A stretch of 64,000 bases of DNA, taken from NCBI GenBank assembly GCA_965228625.1, contig OZ245829.1, positions 2,852,001-2,916,000 of the forward strand, given 5' to 3'. The DNA comes from UBA2767 sp965228625 (GTDB lineage: Bacteria; Pseudomonadota; Alphaproteobacteria; Rhizobiales; Methyloligellaceae). The notes below the pieces were generated by a model. The model searched no databases. It worked only from the letters and a program-made list of their open reading frames with translations, and was not told the origin of the DNA. Position numbers and translations under genes: made by a program. Below are positions 36,297 through 44,159 of the stretch, piece after piece (position 1 is the first letter of the stretch; each line of letters starts with the position of its first letter).

Positions 36297-36315
36297 ACAC
36301 CCAAAAGCGTATCCC

Positions 36316-36966
36316 ATGTCCGTTGCGATCATCGATTACGGGTCCGGCAACCTCCACTCCGCCGCAAAAGCCTTCGAGCGCATGAATGCAGAGACCGGCG
36401 CCGGGCAGACCATTTCTGTCACGTCGGATCCGGACGAGGTCGCCCGGTCGGACCGTGTCGTGCTGCCGGGTGTCGGCGCGTTCGCGGATTGCCGGTCCGG
36501 GCTGCTGGCGGTCGACGGCATGATGGAGGCGCTCGAAGACGCCGTCCGGACTAAGGGCCGCCCGTTTCTGGGGATTTGCGTCGGGATGCAGCTCATGGCC
36601 GAAAAGGGCCTTGAACACGGTGAATGGCCGGGATTTGCCTGGATCGGCGGCGAGGTGGACGCCATCGCGCCCGCCGACAAGAGCCTGAAGATCCCGCACA
36701 TGGGCTGGAACACGCTTGAAGTCGTCAATGCGCATCCGCTCCTGTCGGGAGTCGAGACGGGGGAAGGCGGACTGCACGCCTATTTCGTGCACTCCTACCA
36801 TCTGGGAGCAAGCGACCGCGGCCATGTCGTTGCCGAGACGGATTATGGCGGCCCGGTTACGGCGATGGTCGCGCGGGACAATCTGGCGGGCACCCAGTTC
36901 CACCCGGAAAAGAGCCAGAAACTCGGCCTGAAGCTGATCGGCAACTTCCTGACATGGTCGCCGTAG
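36316..36966 (+). CDS. hisH: imidazole glycerol phosphate synthase, glutaminase subunit
   Basis: Class I glutamine amidotransferase that supplies ammonia to HisF, 216 residues. N-terminal VAIIDYGSGNLHS, the nucleophile Cys in PFLGICVGMQLM near residue 85, and the His-Glu pair in GTQFHPEKSQKLG. It starts 19 bp after the DUF2628 gene and lies 122 bp before hisA. Confidence 0.95.
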   Translation: MSVAIIDYGSGNLHSAAKAFERMNAETGAGQTISVTSDPDEVARSDRVVLPGVGAFADCRSGLLAVDGMMEALEDAVRTKGRPFLGICVGMQLMAEKGLEHGEWPGFAWIGGEVDAIAPADKSLKIPHMGWNTLEVVNAHPLLSGVETGEGGLHAYFVHSYHLGASDRGHVVAETDYGGPVTAMVARDNLAGTQFHPEKSQKLGLKLIGNFLTWSP

Positions 36967-37088
36967 GCCTGCACGCCGGGCGCATGGTGCCGGTCTCGGG
37001 AATCCGTTCCGGTCAACGCTGATTCCGTGTAAGGTGCGCGCGCCGACCCCGATCCCATTGATTTTCATTGCAGAAAGACCCGTTTGAC

Positions 37089-37817
37089 ATGCCTGTGCTC
37101 TATCCCGCGATCGACCTGAAAGACGGCCAGTGCGTCCGCCTGATCAAGGGCGAGATGGACGCTGCGACCGTCTTCAACGACGACCCGGCGGAACAGGCCC
37201 GGACCTTTGAAGGCCAGGGTTTCACACATCTCCACATCGTCGATCTCAATGGCGCGTTCGAGGGCAAACCGGTCAATGGCGCGGCGGTGGACGCCGTTCT
37301 CGGCGCGGTCTCGATTCCCGTTCAGCTTGGCGGCGGCATTCGCGACATGGCGACGATCGAGGCCTGGCTCGAGAAAGGCGTGTCACAGGTTATCCTCGGT
37401 ACGGTCGCGGTCACCAATCCGGACCTGGTGCGTGAAGCCTGCGGCGCCTTTCCCGGCAGGATCGCCGTCGGCATCGATGCCCGCGACGGCATGGTCGCCA
37501 TCGAGGGCTGGGCCGAGACCAGCGGCACCTCCGCGCTGGACATCGCCGCCATGTTCGAATTTGCCGGCGTGTCGAAGATCATCCACACGGACATCGACCG
37601 TGACGGCGTTCTCAAGGGGCTCAATCTGGAGGCGTCGGCACAGATTGCAAAAGCGGTCTCGATTCCCGTCGTCGCCTCGGGTGGCCTTGCGTCGATTGAG
37701 GACGTGCGCAATCTGCTCACCCCCGAATATGCCATTCTCGACGGTGCGATTGCCGGCCGCGCGCTCTATGATGGACGTCTCGACCCGAAGGAAGCGCTCG
37801 CGCTTCTCGCCGCCTAG
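37089..37817 (+). CDS. hisA: ProFAR isomerase
   Basis: TIM-barrel enzyme opening the ribose of ProFAR in histidine synthesis, 242 residues from ATG 37089; the TTG at 37068 would add residues not found in the family. LYPAIDLKDGQCVRLIKG carries the first catalytic Asp, with HIVDLNGAFEG, VQLGGGIRD, IHTDIDRDGVLKG (second Asp) and VVASGGLAS. Followed 12 bp later by hisF. Confidence 0.96.
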   Translation: MPVLYPAIDLKDGQCVRLIKGEMDAATVFNDDPAEQARTFEGQGFTHLHIVDLNGAFEGKPVNGAAVDAVLGAVSIPVQLGGGIRDMATIEAWLEKGVSQVILGTVAVTNPDLVREACGAFPGRIAVGIDARDGMVAIEGWAETSGTSALDIAAMFEFAGVSKIIHTDIDRDGVLKGLNLEASAQIAKAVSIPVVASGGLASIEDVRNLLTPEYAILDGAIAGRALYDGRLDPKEALALLAA

Positions 37818-37829
37818 CGTGAGATCCCC

Positions 37830-38606
37830 ATGCTGAAGACCCGTGTCATCCCCTGTCTCGACGTGAAGGACGGCCGCGTCGTCAAGGGCGTGAACTTCGT
37901 CGACTTGCGCGACGCCGGCGATCCCGTCGAGGCGGCGGCCGCCTATGATGAGGCAGGCGCGGATGAGCTCTGTTTCCTCGACATCACCGCAAGCCACGAA
38001 AATCGCGACGTGATTTTCGATGTGGTGGAGCAGACCGCCGAACGATGCTTCATGCCGCTCACCGTCGGCGGCGGCGTGCGCACGGTGGACGATGTCCGCA
38101 AGCTGCTCGAAGCCGGCGCCGACAAGGTCTCGATCATGACGGCGGCCGTCAAGAACCGTCAGTTCGTCAAGGAAGCATCGGAGAAATTCGGCGCGCAGTG
38201 CATCGTCGTCGCCATCGACGCCAAACGCGTCTCGGCGCCGGGGGAGCCGGCCAAATGGGAGATCTTCACCCATGGCGGCCGCGAACCGACCGGCATCGAC
38301 GCGGTCGCGTACGCAAAGGAGGTGGTCGCCCTCGGTGCCGGGGAAATCCTGCTCACCTCCATGGACCGCGACGGGACCAAGGAGGGGTTCGATCTCGAGC
38401 TCACACGCGCCATTGCCGACGCCGTACCGGTGCCGGTGATCGCGTCCGGCGGTGTCGGAACCCTCGATCACCTCGTCGAAGGCGTACGTGACGGGCGCGC
38501 GAGCGCCGTGCTCGCGGCGTCGATTTTCCACTTTGGCGAGCACACGATCGGTGAAGCCAAGCGGCACATGGCGGCGGGCGGTGTCGCGGTGCGTCTCGAT
38601 ATGTGA
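37830..38606 (+). CDS. hisF: imidazole glycerol phosphate synthase, cyclase subunit
   Basis: Condenses PRFAR with ammonia to imidazole glycerol phosphate and AICAR; 258 residues. Duplicated half-barrel signatures RVIPCLDVKDGRVVKGVNF and LLTSMDRDGTKEGFDLEL hold the two catalytic Asp residues; TVGGGVRTVDDV and VIASGGVGTLDHL bind the phosphates. Its stop overlaps a GTG in the hisE frame. Confidence 0.97.
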   Translation: MLKTRVIPCLDVKDGRVVKGVNFVDLRDAGDPVEAAAAYDEAGADELCFLDITASHENRDVIFDVVEQTAERCFMPLTVGGGVRTVDDVRKLLEAGADKVSIMTAAVKNRQFVKEASEKFGAQCIVVAIDAKRVSAPGEPAKWEIFTHGGREPTGIDAVAYAKEVVALGAGEILLTSMDRDGTKEGFDLELTRAIADAVPVPVIASGGVGTLDHLVEGVRDGRASAVLAASIFHFGEHTIGEAKRHMAAGGVAVRLDM

Positions 38607-38653
38607 CTAACCTTACACTTTTCTCCCACTACCCGAATGCGGTTCCAGGGTGT

Positions 38654-39004
38654 ATGACCCACCCCATGACGGAACCGAAACCAGATGTTCTGCAAGGACT
38701 TGCGGCCACCATTCGCGCGCGCGCGTCGGCCGGCGCGGACACGTCCTACACACGCACGCTGCTCGACGGCGGGCCCGAGAAATGCGCGAAAAAGCTTGCC
38801 GAAGAGGCGGCGGAGACGGTCATCGCCGCCGTGTCGCAGGACGAAAAGGCGCTGACCGGGGAAGCGGCGGACCTGATCTACCATCTCCTGGTGCTGCTGG
38901 AGGCGCGCGGCGTCCCGTTCGATGCCGTTCTGTCCGAGCTGGAACGGCGCACGGGCACCTCGGGGCTTGAGGAAAAGGCCGCGCGCAAGAAGGGTGCGCG
39001 GTGA
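38654..39004 (+). CDS. hisE: phosphoribosyl-ATP pyrophosphatase
   Basis: Second step of histidine synthesis (PR-ATP to PR-AMP), about 116 residues, stand-alone HisE not fused to HisI. Core motifs are SYTRTLLDGGPEKCAKKLAEEAAE and GEAADLIYHLLVLLEARGV (abbreviated to key Glu and Asp residues). Start choice is open: GTG 38603 overlaps the hisF stop, ATG 38654 has AGGG close by, ATG 38666 is also possible. Nearly joined to coaA (3 bp). Confidence 0.9.
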   Translation: MTHPMTEPKPDVLQGLAATIRARASAGADTSYTRTLLDGGPEKCAKKLAEEAAETVIAAVSQDEKALTGEAADLIYHLLVLLEARGVPFDAVLSELERRTGTSGLEEKAARKKGAR

Positions 39005-39007
39005 CCC

Positions 39008-39979
39008 ATGCCGGATGACGGAGCCATGACGCACGATCGTCAGGACAGACTGAGCCCCTACCAGAAATTTACGCGGGCAGAGTGGGCGGCACTGCGCGCC
39101 GACACGCCGATGACGCTCACCGAGGAGGATGTCGAGCAGCTTTCCGGTCTCACCGAGCGCGTGTCGGTTGACGAGGTGCGCGAGGTCTATCTGCCGCTGT
39201 CCAGGCTTCTCAACCTTTACGTGGCCGCCGCGCAGACCCTGCACAAGGCGACGTCGCTGTTCCTCGGCAACAACGACGGCAAGATGCCGTTCATTATCGG
39301 CCTCGCCGGGTCCGTGGCCGTCGGCAAGAGCACGACGGGGCGCGTCTTGCAGGCGCTGCTTGCCCGCTGGCCCAATCACCCCCGGGTTGACCTCATCGGC
39401 ACCGACGGGTTTCTCCGGCCGAACGCGGAACTCGAAAGTCGCGGCCTGATGAACCGCAAGGGATTTCCGAAAAGCTACCACCAGGCGCGCCTGTTGAGCT
39501 TCATGGCGGACGTGAAGGCGGGGAAACGCAATGTCGAGGCGCCGGTCTACTCGCATTTCCACTATGACGTCCTGCCCGGCGAAACCAATGTGATCGACCG
39601 GCCCGATATTCTGATCGTTGATGGGTTGAACGTCCTGCAACCCGCGCGCCTGCCCAAGGACGGCGAGGCCATTCCGTTCGTTTCGGACTATTTCGATTTC
39701 TCGATCTATCTCGACGCCGATGCGGACCTTGTCGGGCGCTGGTACGTGGAACGGTTCATGCGCCTGCGCCAGACGGCGTTCCGTGATCCGGCAGCCTATT
39801 TCCACCGCTACTCGAAACTGTCGGACGAGGAGGCGCAGAAGACCGCCGAGCGCATCTGGCGGGAGATCAACCTCAAGAATCTCAGGCAGAATATCCTGCC
39901 GACCCGGCAGCGCGCCGACCTGATCCTGCACAAGACCAACGGCCATGTGGTCGACGAGGTGGCGCTCAGGAAACTCTAG
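39008..39979 (+). CDS. coaA: pantothenate kinase, type I
   Basis: Commits pantothenate to CoA synthesis and is feedback-inhibited by CoA; 323 residues. P-loop IGLAGSVAVGKSTTGRVLQ near residue 97, then DLIGTDGFLRPN, GFPKSYHQARLL, YSHFHYDVLPGE, and DILIVDGLNVLQ; these are all type I marks. Start ATG 39008, 3 bp after hisE, so it belongs to the his transcript. Convergent with the next gene (7 bp). Confidence 0.95.
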   Translation: MPDDGAMTHDRQDRLSPYQKFTRAEWAALRADTPMTLTEEDVEQLSGLTERVSVDEVREVYLPLSRLLNLYVAAAQTLHKATSLFLGNNDGKMPFIIGLAGSVAVGKSTTGRVLQALLARWPNHPRVDLIGTDGFLRPNAELESRGLMNRKGFPKSYHQARLLSFMADVKAGKRNVEAPVYSHFHYDVLPGETNVIDRPDILIVDGLNVLQPARLPKDGEAIPFVSDYFDFSIYLDADADLVGRWYVERFMRLRQTAFRDPAAYFHRYSKLSDEEAQKTAERIWREINLKNLRQNILPTRQRADLILHKTNGHVVDEVALRKL

Positions 39980-39986
39980 GAAGGGT

Positions 39987-40355
39987 TCAGCCGGTTTCCG
40001 GCTGTGGCCGTTTTCGTCTCAACCAGAGCGGAAAAGGCAGCCCCGCAATGAGGAACGCCGCTCCCGCCAGGATCAATTCCGTCGGCGTGGGCCTCGGATT
40101 GGCGGCGCCACGTGGCGCATCCGAGGCGTGATTGGCGCCGTCCAGCACGGCCCTGGCAATTTCGAAGTCGCTGTGAGGCACGAGGATTCGAATGCCTTGC
40201 AGGGCGATAACGTAGTGCCATGCCACCGAGGCATGGAAATTCTCTGCCAGGTGCGGTCTTACGCCCGCAGCCTGCAGCGCGCTGCACGCGACAAGTGCCT
40301 CGTGATAGTCATGGAAGCGCGCGACAGGGACCTGAATCGGCGCGGACATCGCCAA
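39987..40355 (-). CDS. small protein with DUF2007-like domain and a C-terminal membrane helix
   Basis: 122 residues. Residues about 8-70 resemble the DUF2007 putative signal-transducing fold (YHEALVACSALQAAGVRPHL, IRILVPHSDFEIARAVL). A Pro/Ala linker and one helix, LILAGAAFLIAGLPFPLWL, follow, with a basic end. Function unknown. It lies only 6 bp after sdhB in the same direction and may be the last gene of the sdh transcript. The stop region forms a short hairpin (39988-40004). Confidence 0.68.
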   Translation of the reverse strand: MAMSAPIQVPVARFHDYHEALVACSALQAAGVRPHLAENFHASVAWHYVIALQGIRILVPHSDFEIARAVLDGANHASDAPRGAANPRPTPTELILAGAAFLIAGLPFPLWLRRKRPQPETG

Positions 40356-40361
40356 TGACCG

Positions 40362-41141
40362 TCAGAACCGCCGTTCGACCGTCTTCTTCTTCAGTTCCGC
40401 GATCGCCTTGGCCGGGTTCAGGCCCTTCGGGCACGATTTGGTGCAATTCAGGATCGTGTGGCAGCGGTAGAGCCGGAACGGGTCCTCGAGAAAATCGAGC
40501 CGCTTTCCGGTCTCCTCGTCGCGGGAATCGATGACCCAGCGGTACGCCTGCAGCAGCGCGGCAGGCCCGAGATAGCGGTCCGAATTCCACCAGTAGGACG
40601 GGCACGAGGTCGAGCAGCATGCGCACAGGATACACTCGTAGAGACCGTCGAGTTTTTCCCGGTCCTCGCGCGACTGCCGCCACTCCTTCGGTGGCGGCGT
40701 GGTCTCGGTCTGCAGCCACGGCTCGATGGCGCGATGTTGCGCGTAGAAATTCGTCAGATCCGGAACCAGGTCCTTGACCACCGGCTGGTGCGGCAGGGGG
40801 TAAATCCTGACCGTGCCCTTGATCTCGTCCATGCCGCGGGTGCAGGCGAGCGTGTTCGTTCCGTCGATGTTCATGGCGCATGAGCCGCAGATGCCCTCAC
40901 GACACGAGCGGCGGAAGGTCAGGGTGGAGTCGATCTCGTTCTTGATCTTGATGAGCGCGTCGAGAACCATTGGTCCGCACTCGTCCAGGTTCACCTGGTA
41001 GGTATCGACGCGCGGGTTCTCCTTGTCGTCCGGACTCCAGCGGTAGACGCGGAACTCGCGCCACGTGCCTTTCCCCTCGGGCTCGTTCCACGTCTTGCCT
41101 TCGGAGATCTTCGAGTTCTTGGGGAGGGCGAGTTCGACCAT
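40362..41141 (-). CDS. sdhB: succinate dehydrogenase iron-sulfur subunit
   Basis: Complex II electron-transfer subunit, 259 residues. [2Fe-2S] ligands in RSCREGICGSCAMNIDG plus a distal TLAC; [4Fe-4S] and [3Fe-4S] ligands in ECILCACCSTSCPSYWW and CHTILNCTKSCPKGLNPA. Passes electrons from SdhA to quinone at SdhCD. It is 8 bp after sdhA. Confidence 0.97.
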   Translation of the reverse strand: MVELALPKNSKISEGKTWNEPEGKGTWREFRVYRWSPDDKENPRVDTYQVNLDECGPMVLDALIKIKNEIDSTLTFRRSCREGICGSCAMNIDGTNTLACTRGMDEIKGTVRIYPLPHQPVVKDLVPDLTNFYAQHRAIEPWLQTETTPPPKEWRQSREDREKLDGLYECILCACCSTSCPSYWWNSDRYLGPAALLQAYRWVIDSRDEETGKRLDFLEDPFRLYRCHTILNCTKSCPKGLNPAKAIAELKKKTVERRF

Positions 41142-41149
41142 GATTTCCT

Positions 41150-42994
41150 CTAGTAGACCCGCGCCTTCGGTTCGATATAGGCGACGTCGTTGGTCATCGT
41201 GTAAGTGTGCACGGGACGGTAACCGATGCGCACCGTGCGCTTCTCGTCATTGGCCCAGGTCAGCGTGTGTTTCATCCATTTCTTGTCGTCGCGCTCGGGG
41301 AAGTCCTCGCGGGCGTGGGCGCCGCGGCTTTCCTTGCGGTTGACGGCGCCGGCGACGGTCACGGCCGCCTGCACGATCAGATTGTCGTATTCGAGCGTCT
41401 CGATGAGGTCGGTGTTCCAGATCAGCGAGCGGTCGGTGACGCGGATGTCGTCAGTCGCCTCCCATACGTCCTGAATGAGTTTCTTGCCCTCTTCGAGCAC
41501 GTCGCCGGTGCGGAACACGGCGCAGTTCGACTGCATCGTGCGTTGCATCTGCAGGCGCAGTTCGGCCGTCGGCGTGCCGCCCTTGGCATGGCGGAACCGG
41601 TCGAGACGGGACAGGGCCAGATCGCCGGCGTCGGCGGGCAGGTCCGGATGCGAGGAGCCGGCTTCGACGGTCTCGGCGCATTTGATGCCAGCGGCGCGGC
41701 CGAACACCACAAGGTCGATGAGCGAGTTGGAGCCCAGCCGGTTGGCGCCGTGAACGGACACCGACGCCGCTTCGCCGATGGCGAGAAGCCCCGGTACCAC
41801 CGTATCGGGATTGCCCTTGTGCGAGGTCAGCACCTCCCCGTGATAATTGGTGGCGATTCCGCCCATATTGTAATGGACCGTCGGAATGACCGGGATCGGC
41901 TCACGCCGCAGGTCGACACCGGCGAAGATCTTGGCCGACTCGGTGATGCCCGGCAGGCGCTCGGCGAGAATGTCCGGGTCGAGATGGTCGAGATGCAGAT
42001 AGATGTGGTCATTGTCGCCGCCGACCCCGCGCTCCTCGCGGATCTCGACGGTCATGGACCGCGAAACGACGTCGCGGGACGCCAGATCCTTGGCGTGCGG
42101 GGCGTAGCGTTCCATGAAACGCTCGCCTTCCGAATTGGTCAGATAACCGCCCTCGCCGCGCGCGCCTTCGGTGATGAGCACGCCGGCGCCGTAAATGCCG
42201 GTCGGGTGAAACTGCACGAATTCCATGTCCTGCAGCGGCAGCCCGGCGCGCAGCACCATAGCGTTGCCGTCGCCGGTGCAGGTATGGGCCGACGTGCACG
42301 AGAAGTAGGCCCGGCCGTATCCGCCGGTGGCGAGGATCGTCTTGTGGGCGCGGAAGCGATGGAGCGTGCCGTCCTCGAGGTTCAGCGCGACGACGCCACG
42401 GCAGACGCCGTCCTCGTCCATGATCAGGTCGATCGCGAAATACTCGATGAAGAACTCGGCCGAGTAACGCAGGGACTGGCCATAGAGTGTATGCAGCATC
42501 GCGTGCCCGGTGCGGTCGGCAGCCGCGCATGTGCGCTGCGCGGGCGGCCCCTCACCGAATTCGGTCGTCATGCCGCCGAAGGGACGCTGGTAAATGGTAC
42601 CGTCCTCGGTGCGCGAAAACGGCACGCCGTAATGCTCCAGCTCGTAGACCGCTTCGGGTGCCTGGCGGCAGAGATACTCGATGGCATCCTGATCGCCGAG
42701 CCAGTCGGAGCCCTTGACCGTGTCGTACATGTGCCAGCGCCAATTGTCCGGTCCCATGTTCCCGAGCGATGCGGCGATGCCGCCCTGCGCCGCCACCGTA
42801 TGGCTGCGGGTCGGAAACACTTTCGTGATGCACGCAGTCTTGAGGCCGGCCTCGGCACAGCCAAGCGTCGCGCGAAGTCCTGCGCCGCCGGCGCCGACCA
42901 CAACCACATCGTAGGTGTGGTCGTTCAGCGGGTAGGCCTGGCCGTTAACGGCCGGCCCGGCCCCATTCCCTTTTCCATTTGCCTTGCGCGCCAT
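41150..42994 (-). CDS. sdhA: succinate dehydrogenase flavoprotein subunit
   Basis: FAD-bearing catalytic subunit of complex II, 614 residues. Rossmann start VVVGAGGAGLRATLGCAEAG, covalent-FAD His in FPTRSHTVAAQGGIAASLG, QFHPTGIYGAG, RGEGGYLTNSEGERFM, and VHGANRLGSNSLIDLVVFG near residue 400. All catalytic residues appear present. It lies 4 bp after sdhD in the sdhCDAB order. Confidence 0.97.
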   Translation of the reverse strand: MARKANGKGNGAGPAVNGQAYPLNDHTYDVVVVGAGGAGLRATLGCAEAGLKTACITKVFPTRSHTVAAQGGIAASLGNMGPDNWRWHMYDTVKGSDWLGDQDAIEYLCRQAPEAVYELEHYGVPFSRTEDGTIYQRPFGGMTTEFGEGPPAQRTCAAADRTGHAMLHTLYGQSLRYSAEFFIEYFAIDLIMDEDGVCRGVVALNLEDGTLHRFRAHKTILATGGYGRAYFSCTSAHTCTGDGNAMVLRAGLPLQDMEFVQFHPTGIYGAGVLITEGARGEGGYLTNSEGERFMERYAPHAKDLASRDVVSRSMTVEIREERGVGGDNDHIYLHLDHLDPDILAERLPGITESAKIFAGVDLRREPIPVIPTVHYNMGGIATNYHGEVLTSHKGNPDTVVPGLLAIGEAASVSVHGANRLGSNSLIDLVVFGRAAGIKCAETVEAGSSHPDLPADAGDLALSRLDRFRHAKGGTPTAELRLQMQRTMQSNCAVFRTGDVLEEGKKLIQDVWEATDDIRVTDRSLIWNTDLIETLEYDNLIVQAAVTVAGAVNRKESRGAHAREDFPERDDKKWMKHTLTWANDEKRTVRIGYRPVHTYTMTNDVAYIEPKARVY

Positions 42995-42998
42995 TGCA

Positions 42999-43382
42999 TC
43001 ACGCTCCGAGGCTAAGTTTCACAATTGCATATACGCAGGACAGCCCAACGAGGATTACGAAGAACGTATTCAGCATAAGGCAGAGAACCTTAATTCCTTC
43101 CCCATGCACGTAGTCCTCGATGATGACCTGCATGCCGAGACGCATATGCACCATCGCTGACACAACGAGCGCGAGCAACGCAATTCCGACAAGAGGCGAA
43201 CCGAGATAGGCGGTGACCGCCGCGTAGTCCTTGCCCCACAGGCTTATCAGCGTCACGACAAGAAAAATGGTCAGCGGAACGTTGGCGAGCGCGGTCAGGC
43301 GCTGGCGCCAGAAATGGTCGGCGCCCTCTTTGGCCGAACCCAGCCCGCGGACCCTGTTCAGTGGTGTGCGCATGTCCGCCAT
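42999..43382 (-). CDS. sdhD: succinate dehydrogenase membrane anchor subunit
   Basis: 127 residues with three membrane helices: VPLTIFLVVTLISLWG, LVGIALLALVVSAMVHMRLG and VLCLMLNTFFVILVGLSCVYAIV (abbreviated). HMRLGMQVIIEDYVHGEG contains the heme-ligand region shared by alphaproteobacterial SdhD. ATG 43382 is chosen; the open frame above it to 43652 runs antisense-free but has no family match. The start is 2 bp after the sdhC stop. Confidence 0.93.
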   Translation of the reverse strand: MADMRTPLNRVRGLGSAKEGADHFWRQRLTALANVPLTIFLVVTLISLWGKDYAAVTAYLGSPLVGIALLALVVSAMVHMRLGMQVIIEDYVHGEGIKVLCLMLNTFFVILVGLSCVYAIVKLSLGA

Positions 43383-43384
43383 GG

Positions 43385-43792
43385 TCAGAACGCTCCCCGG
43401 ACCGCATATGCGATCACCCAGACAACCACGGTGAGGGTAAGCGAACCGATGATGGTGGCACGGGCCAGGAGCTCGACGGTCGGGAGCTCGAAACCCCGCC
43501 CCGTGTCCCAGATGAAATGGCGAATGCCGCCGAGCATGTGATGGATGAGTGCCCACGTGTAGAGAAAAATCACGAGCCGGCCGATGACCGAGTTGGCGAT
43601 GCCGCTTACGAAATCGAAGTACTCCGGCCCGGCCGCGGCGGCGGAGAGCCACCAGGCGACGAGAAGCGTCCCGACGTAAAGGGCCGCACCGGTAATGCGA
43701 TGCGCGATCGACATCATCGTCGTCAGCATCGGCTTGTAAATCTGCAAATGAGGGGAAAGAGGCCGTTTGTCGACAGTCTTGGCGCTTGCCAT
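43385..43792 (-). CDS. sdhC: succinate dehydrogenase cytochrome b556 subunit
   Basis: 135 residues, three helices. Family signatures RPLSPHLQIYKPMLTTMMSI near the N-terminus and SIAHRITGAALYVG, with the heme His in LIHHMLGGIRHFIWDTGRG. First gene of sdhCDAB. A 367-bp gap upstream holds a 30-bp tandem repeat and must contain the operon promoter. Confidence 0.95.
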   Translation of the reverse strand: MASAKTVDKRPLSPHLQIYKPMLTTMMSIAHRITGAALYVGTLLVAWWLSAAAAGPEYFDFVSGIANSVIGRLVIFLYTWALIHHMLGGIRHFIWDTGRGFELPTVELLARATIIGSLTLTVVVWVIAYAVRGAF

Positions 43793-43852
43793 GATTGATG
43801 CTTCCGCTCGCCTTCGATTCAGCGTTGCCGGTTTTTACCGCGATGCAACATA

Positions 43853-43912
43853 TGCGGCAATGGGAGGTACGTCGATTCTTTGTGCGGCAATGGCAGGTAC
43901 GTCGATTCTTTG
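43853..43912. repeat. two tandem 30-bp repeats upstream of sdhC
   Basis: Units 43853-43882 and 43883-43912 are almost identical, beginning TGCGGCAATGG and containing AGGTACGTCGATTCTTTG. They differ at one internal base (GGGAGG versus GGCAGG) within the first copy's length. Only two copies exist, with no spacer, so this is not CRISPR. They lie 61-120 bp upstream of the sdhC start, within promoter range. The rest of the 43793-44159 gap shows nothing else except the CtrA-type box. Confidence 0.9.
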
Positions 43913-44008
43913 CCAGACGGATGACGGAAAAAGTGTGATATAGTTTTAAGGCATGGTCGTGTGGTCGAGGTTTTGCACTCGTATTCGGGCTCTAACCACT
44001 GGTTGAGC

Positions 44009-44023
44009 TTAAATAAATCTTAA
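44009..44023. promoter_or_regulatory. CtrA-type box upstream of the Sel1-repeat gene
   Basis: TTAA (44009-44012), seven bases, TTAA (44020-44023). It fits TTAA-N7-TTAA, but the next base is A rather than C, so it is weaker than the site before ftsK. It lies 137-151 bp before the Sel1-protein start. The local AT content raises the chance of a random hit. Confidence 0.38.
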
Positions 44024-44159
44024 AAGCTAGGGATGAAACTCCATCCCGCGCGAGGTCAAAAAAACCAGCTACACGGCGAGTGGCTGGATTGCGTGGGGTG
44101 CGTCGTGCTCGGCCAACATGGCGGGCGGGGCATCTCACTGTTGTGTAGTGAGTAGAACC

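Noticed and set aside
39988..40004. CAGCCGG-TTT-CCGGCTG hairpin as the coaA terminator
   Set aside because: It overlaps the last codons of the opposite gene and no clear T-run follows directly; left as a possible weak site only.
41207..43015. A 602-codon open frame on the plus strand across sdhA
   Set aside because: Antisense shadow of SdhA, which is complete on the minus strand.
43853..43912. Repeat pair as a CRISPR array
   Set aside because: Only two abutting copies with no spacers and no cas genes nearby.
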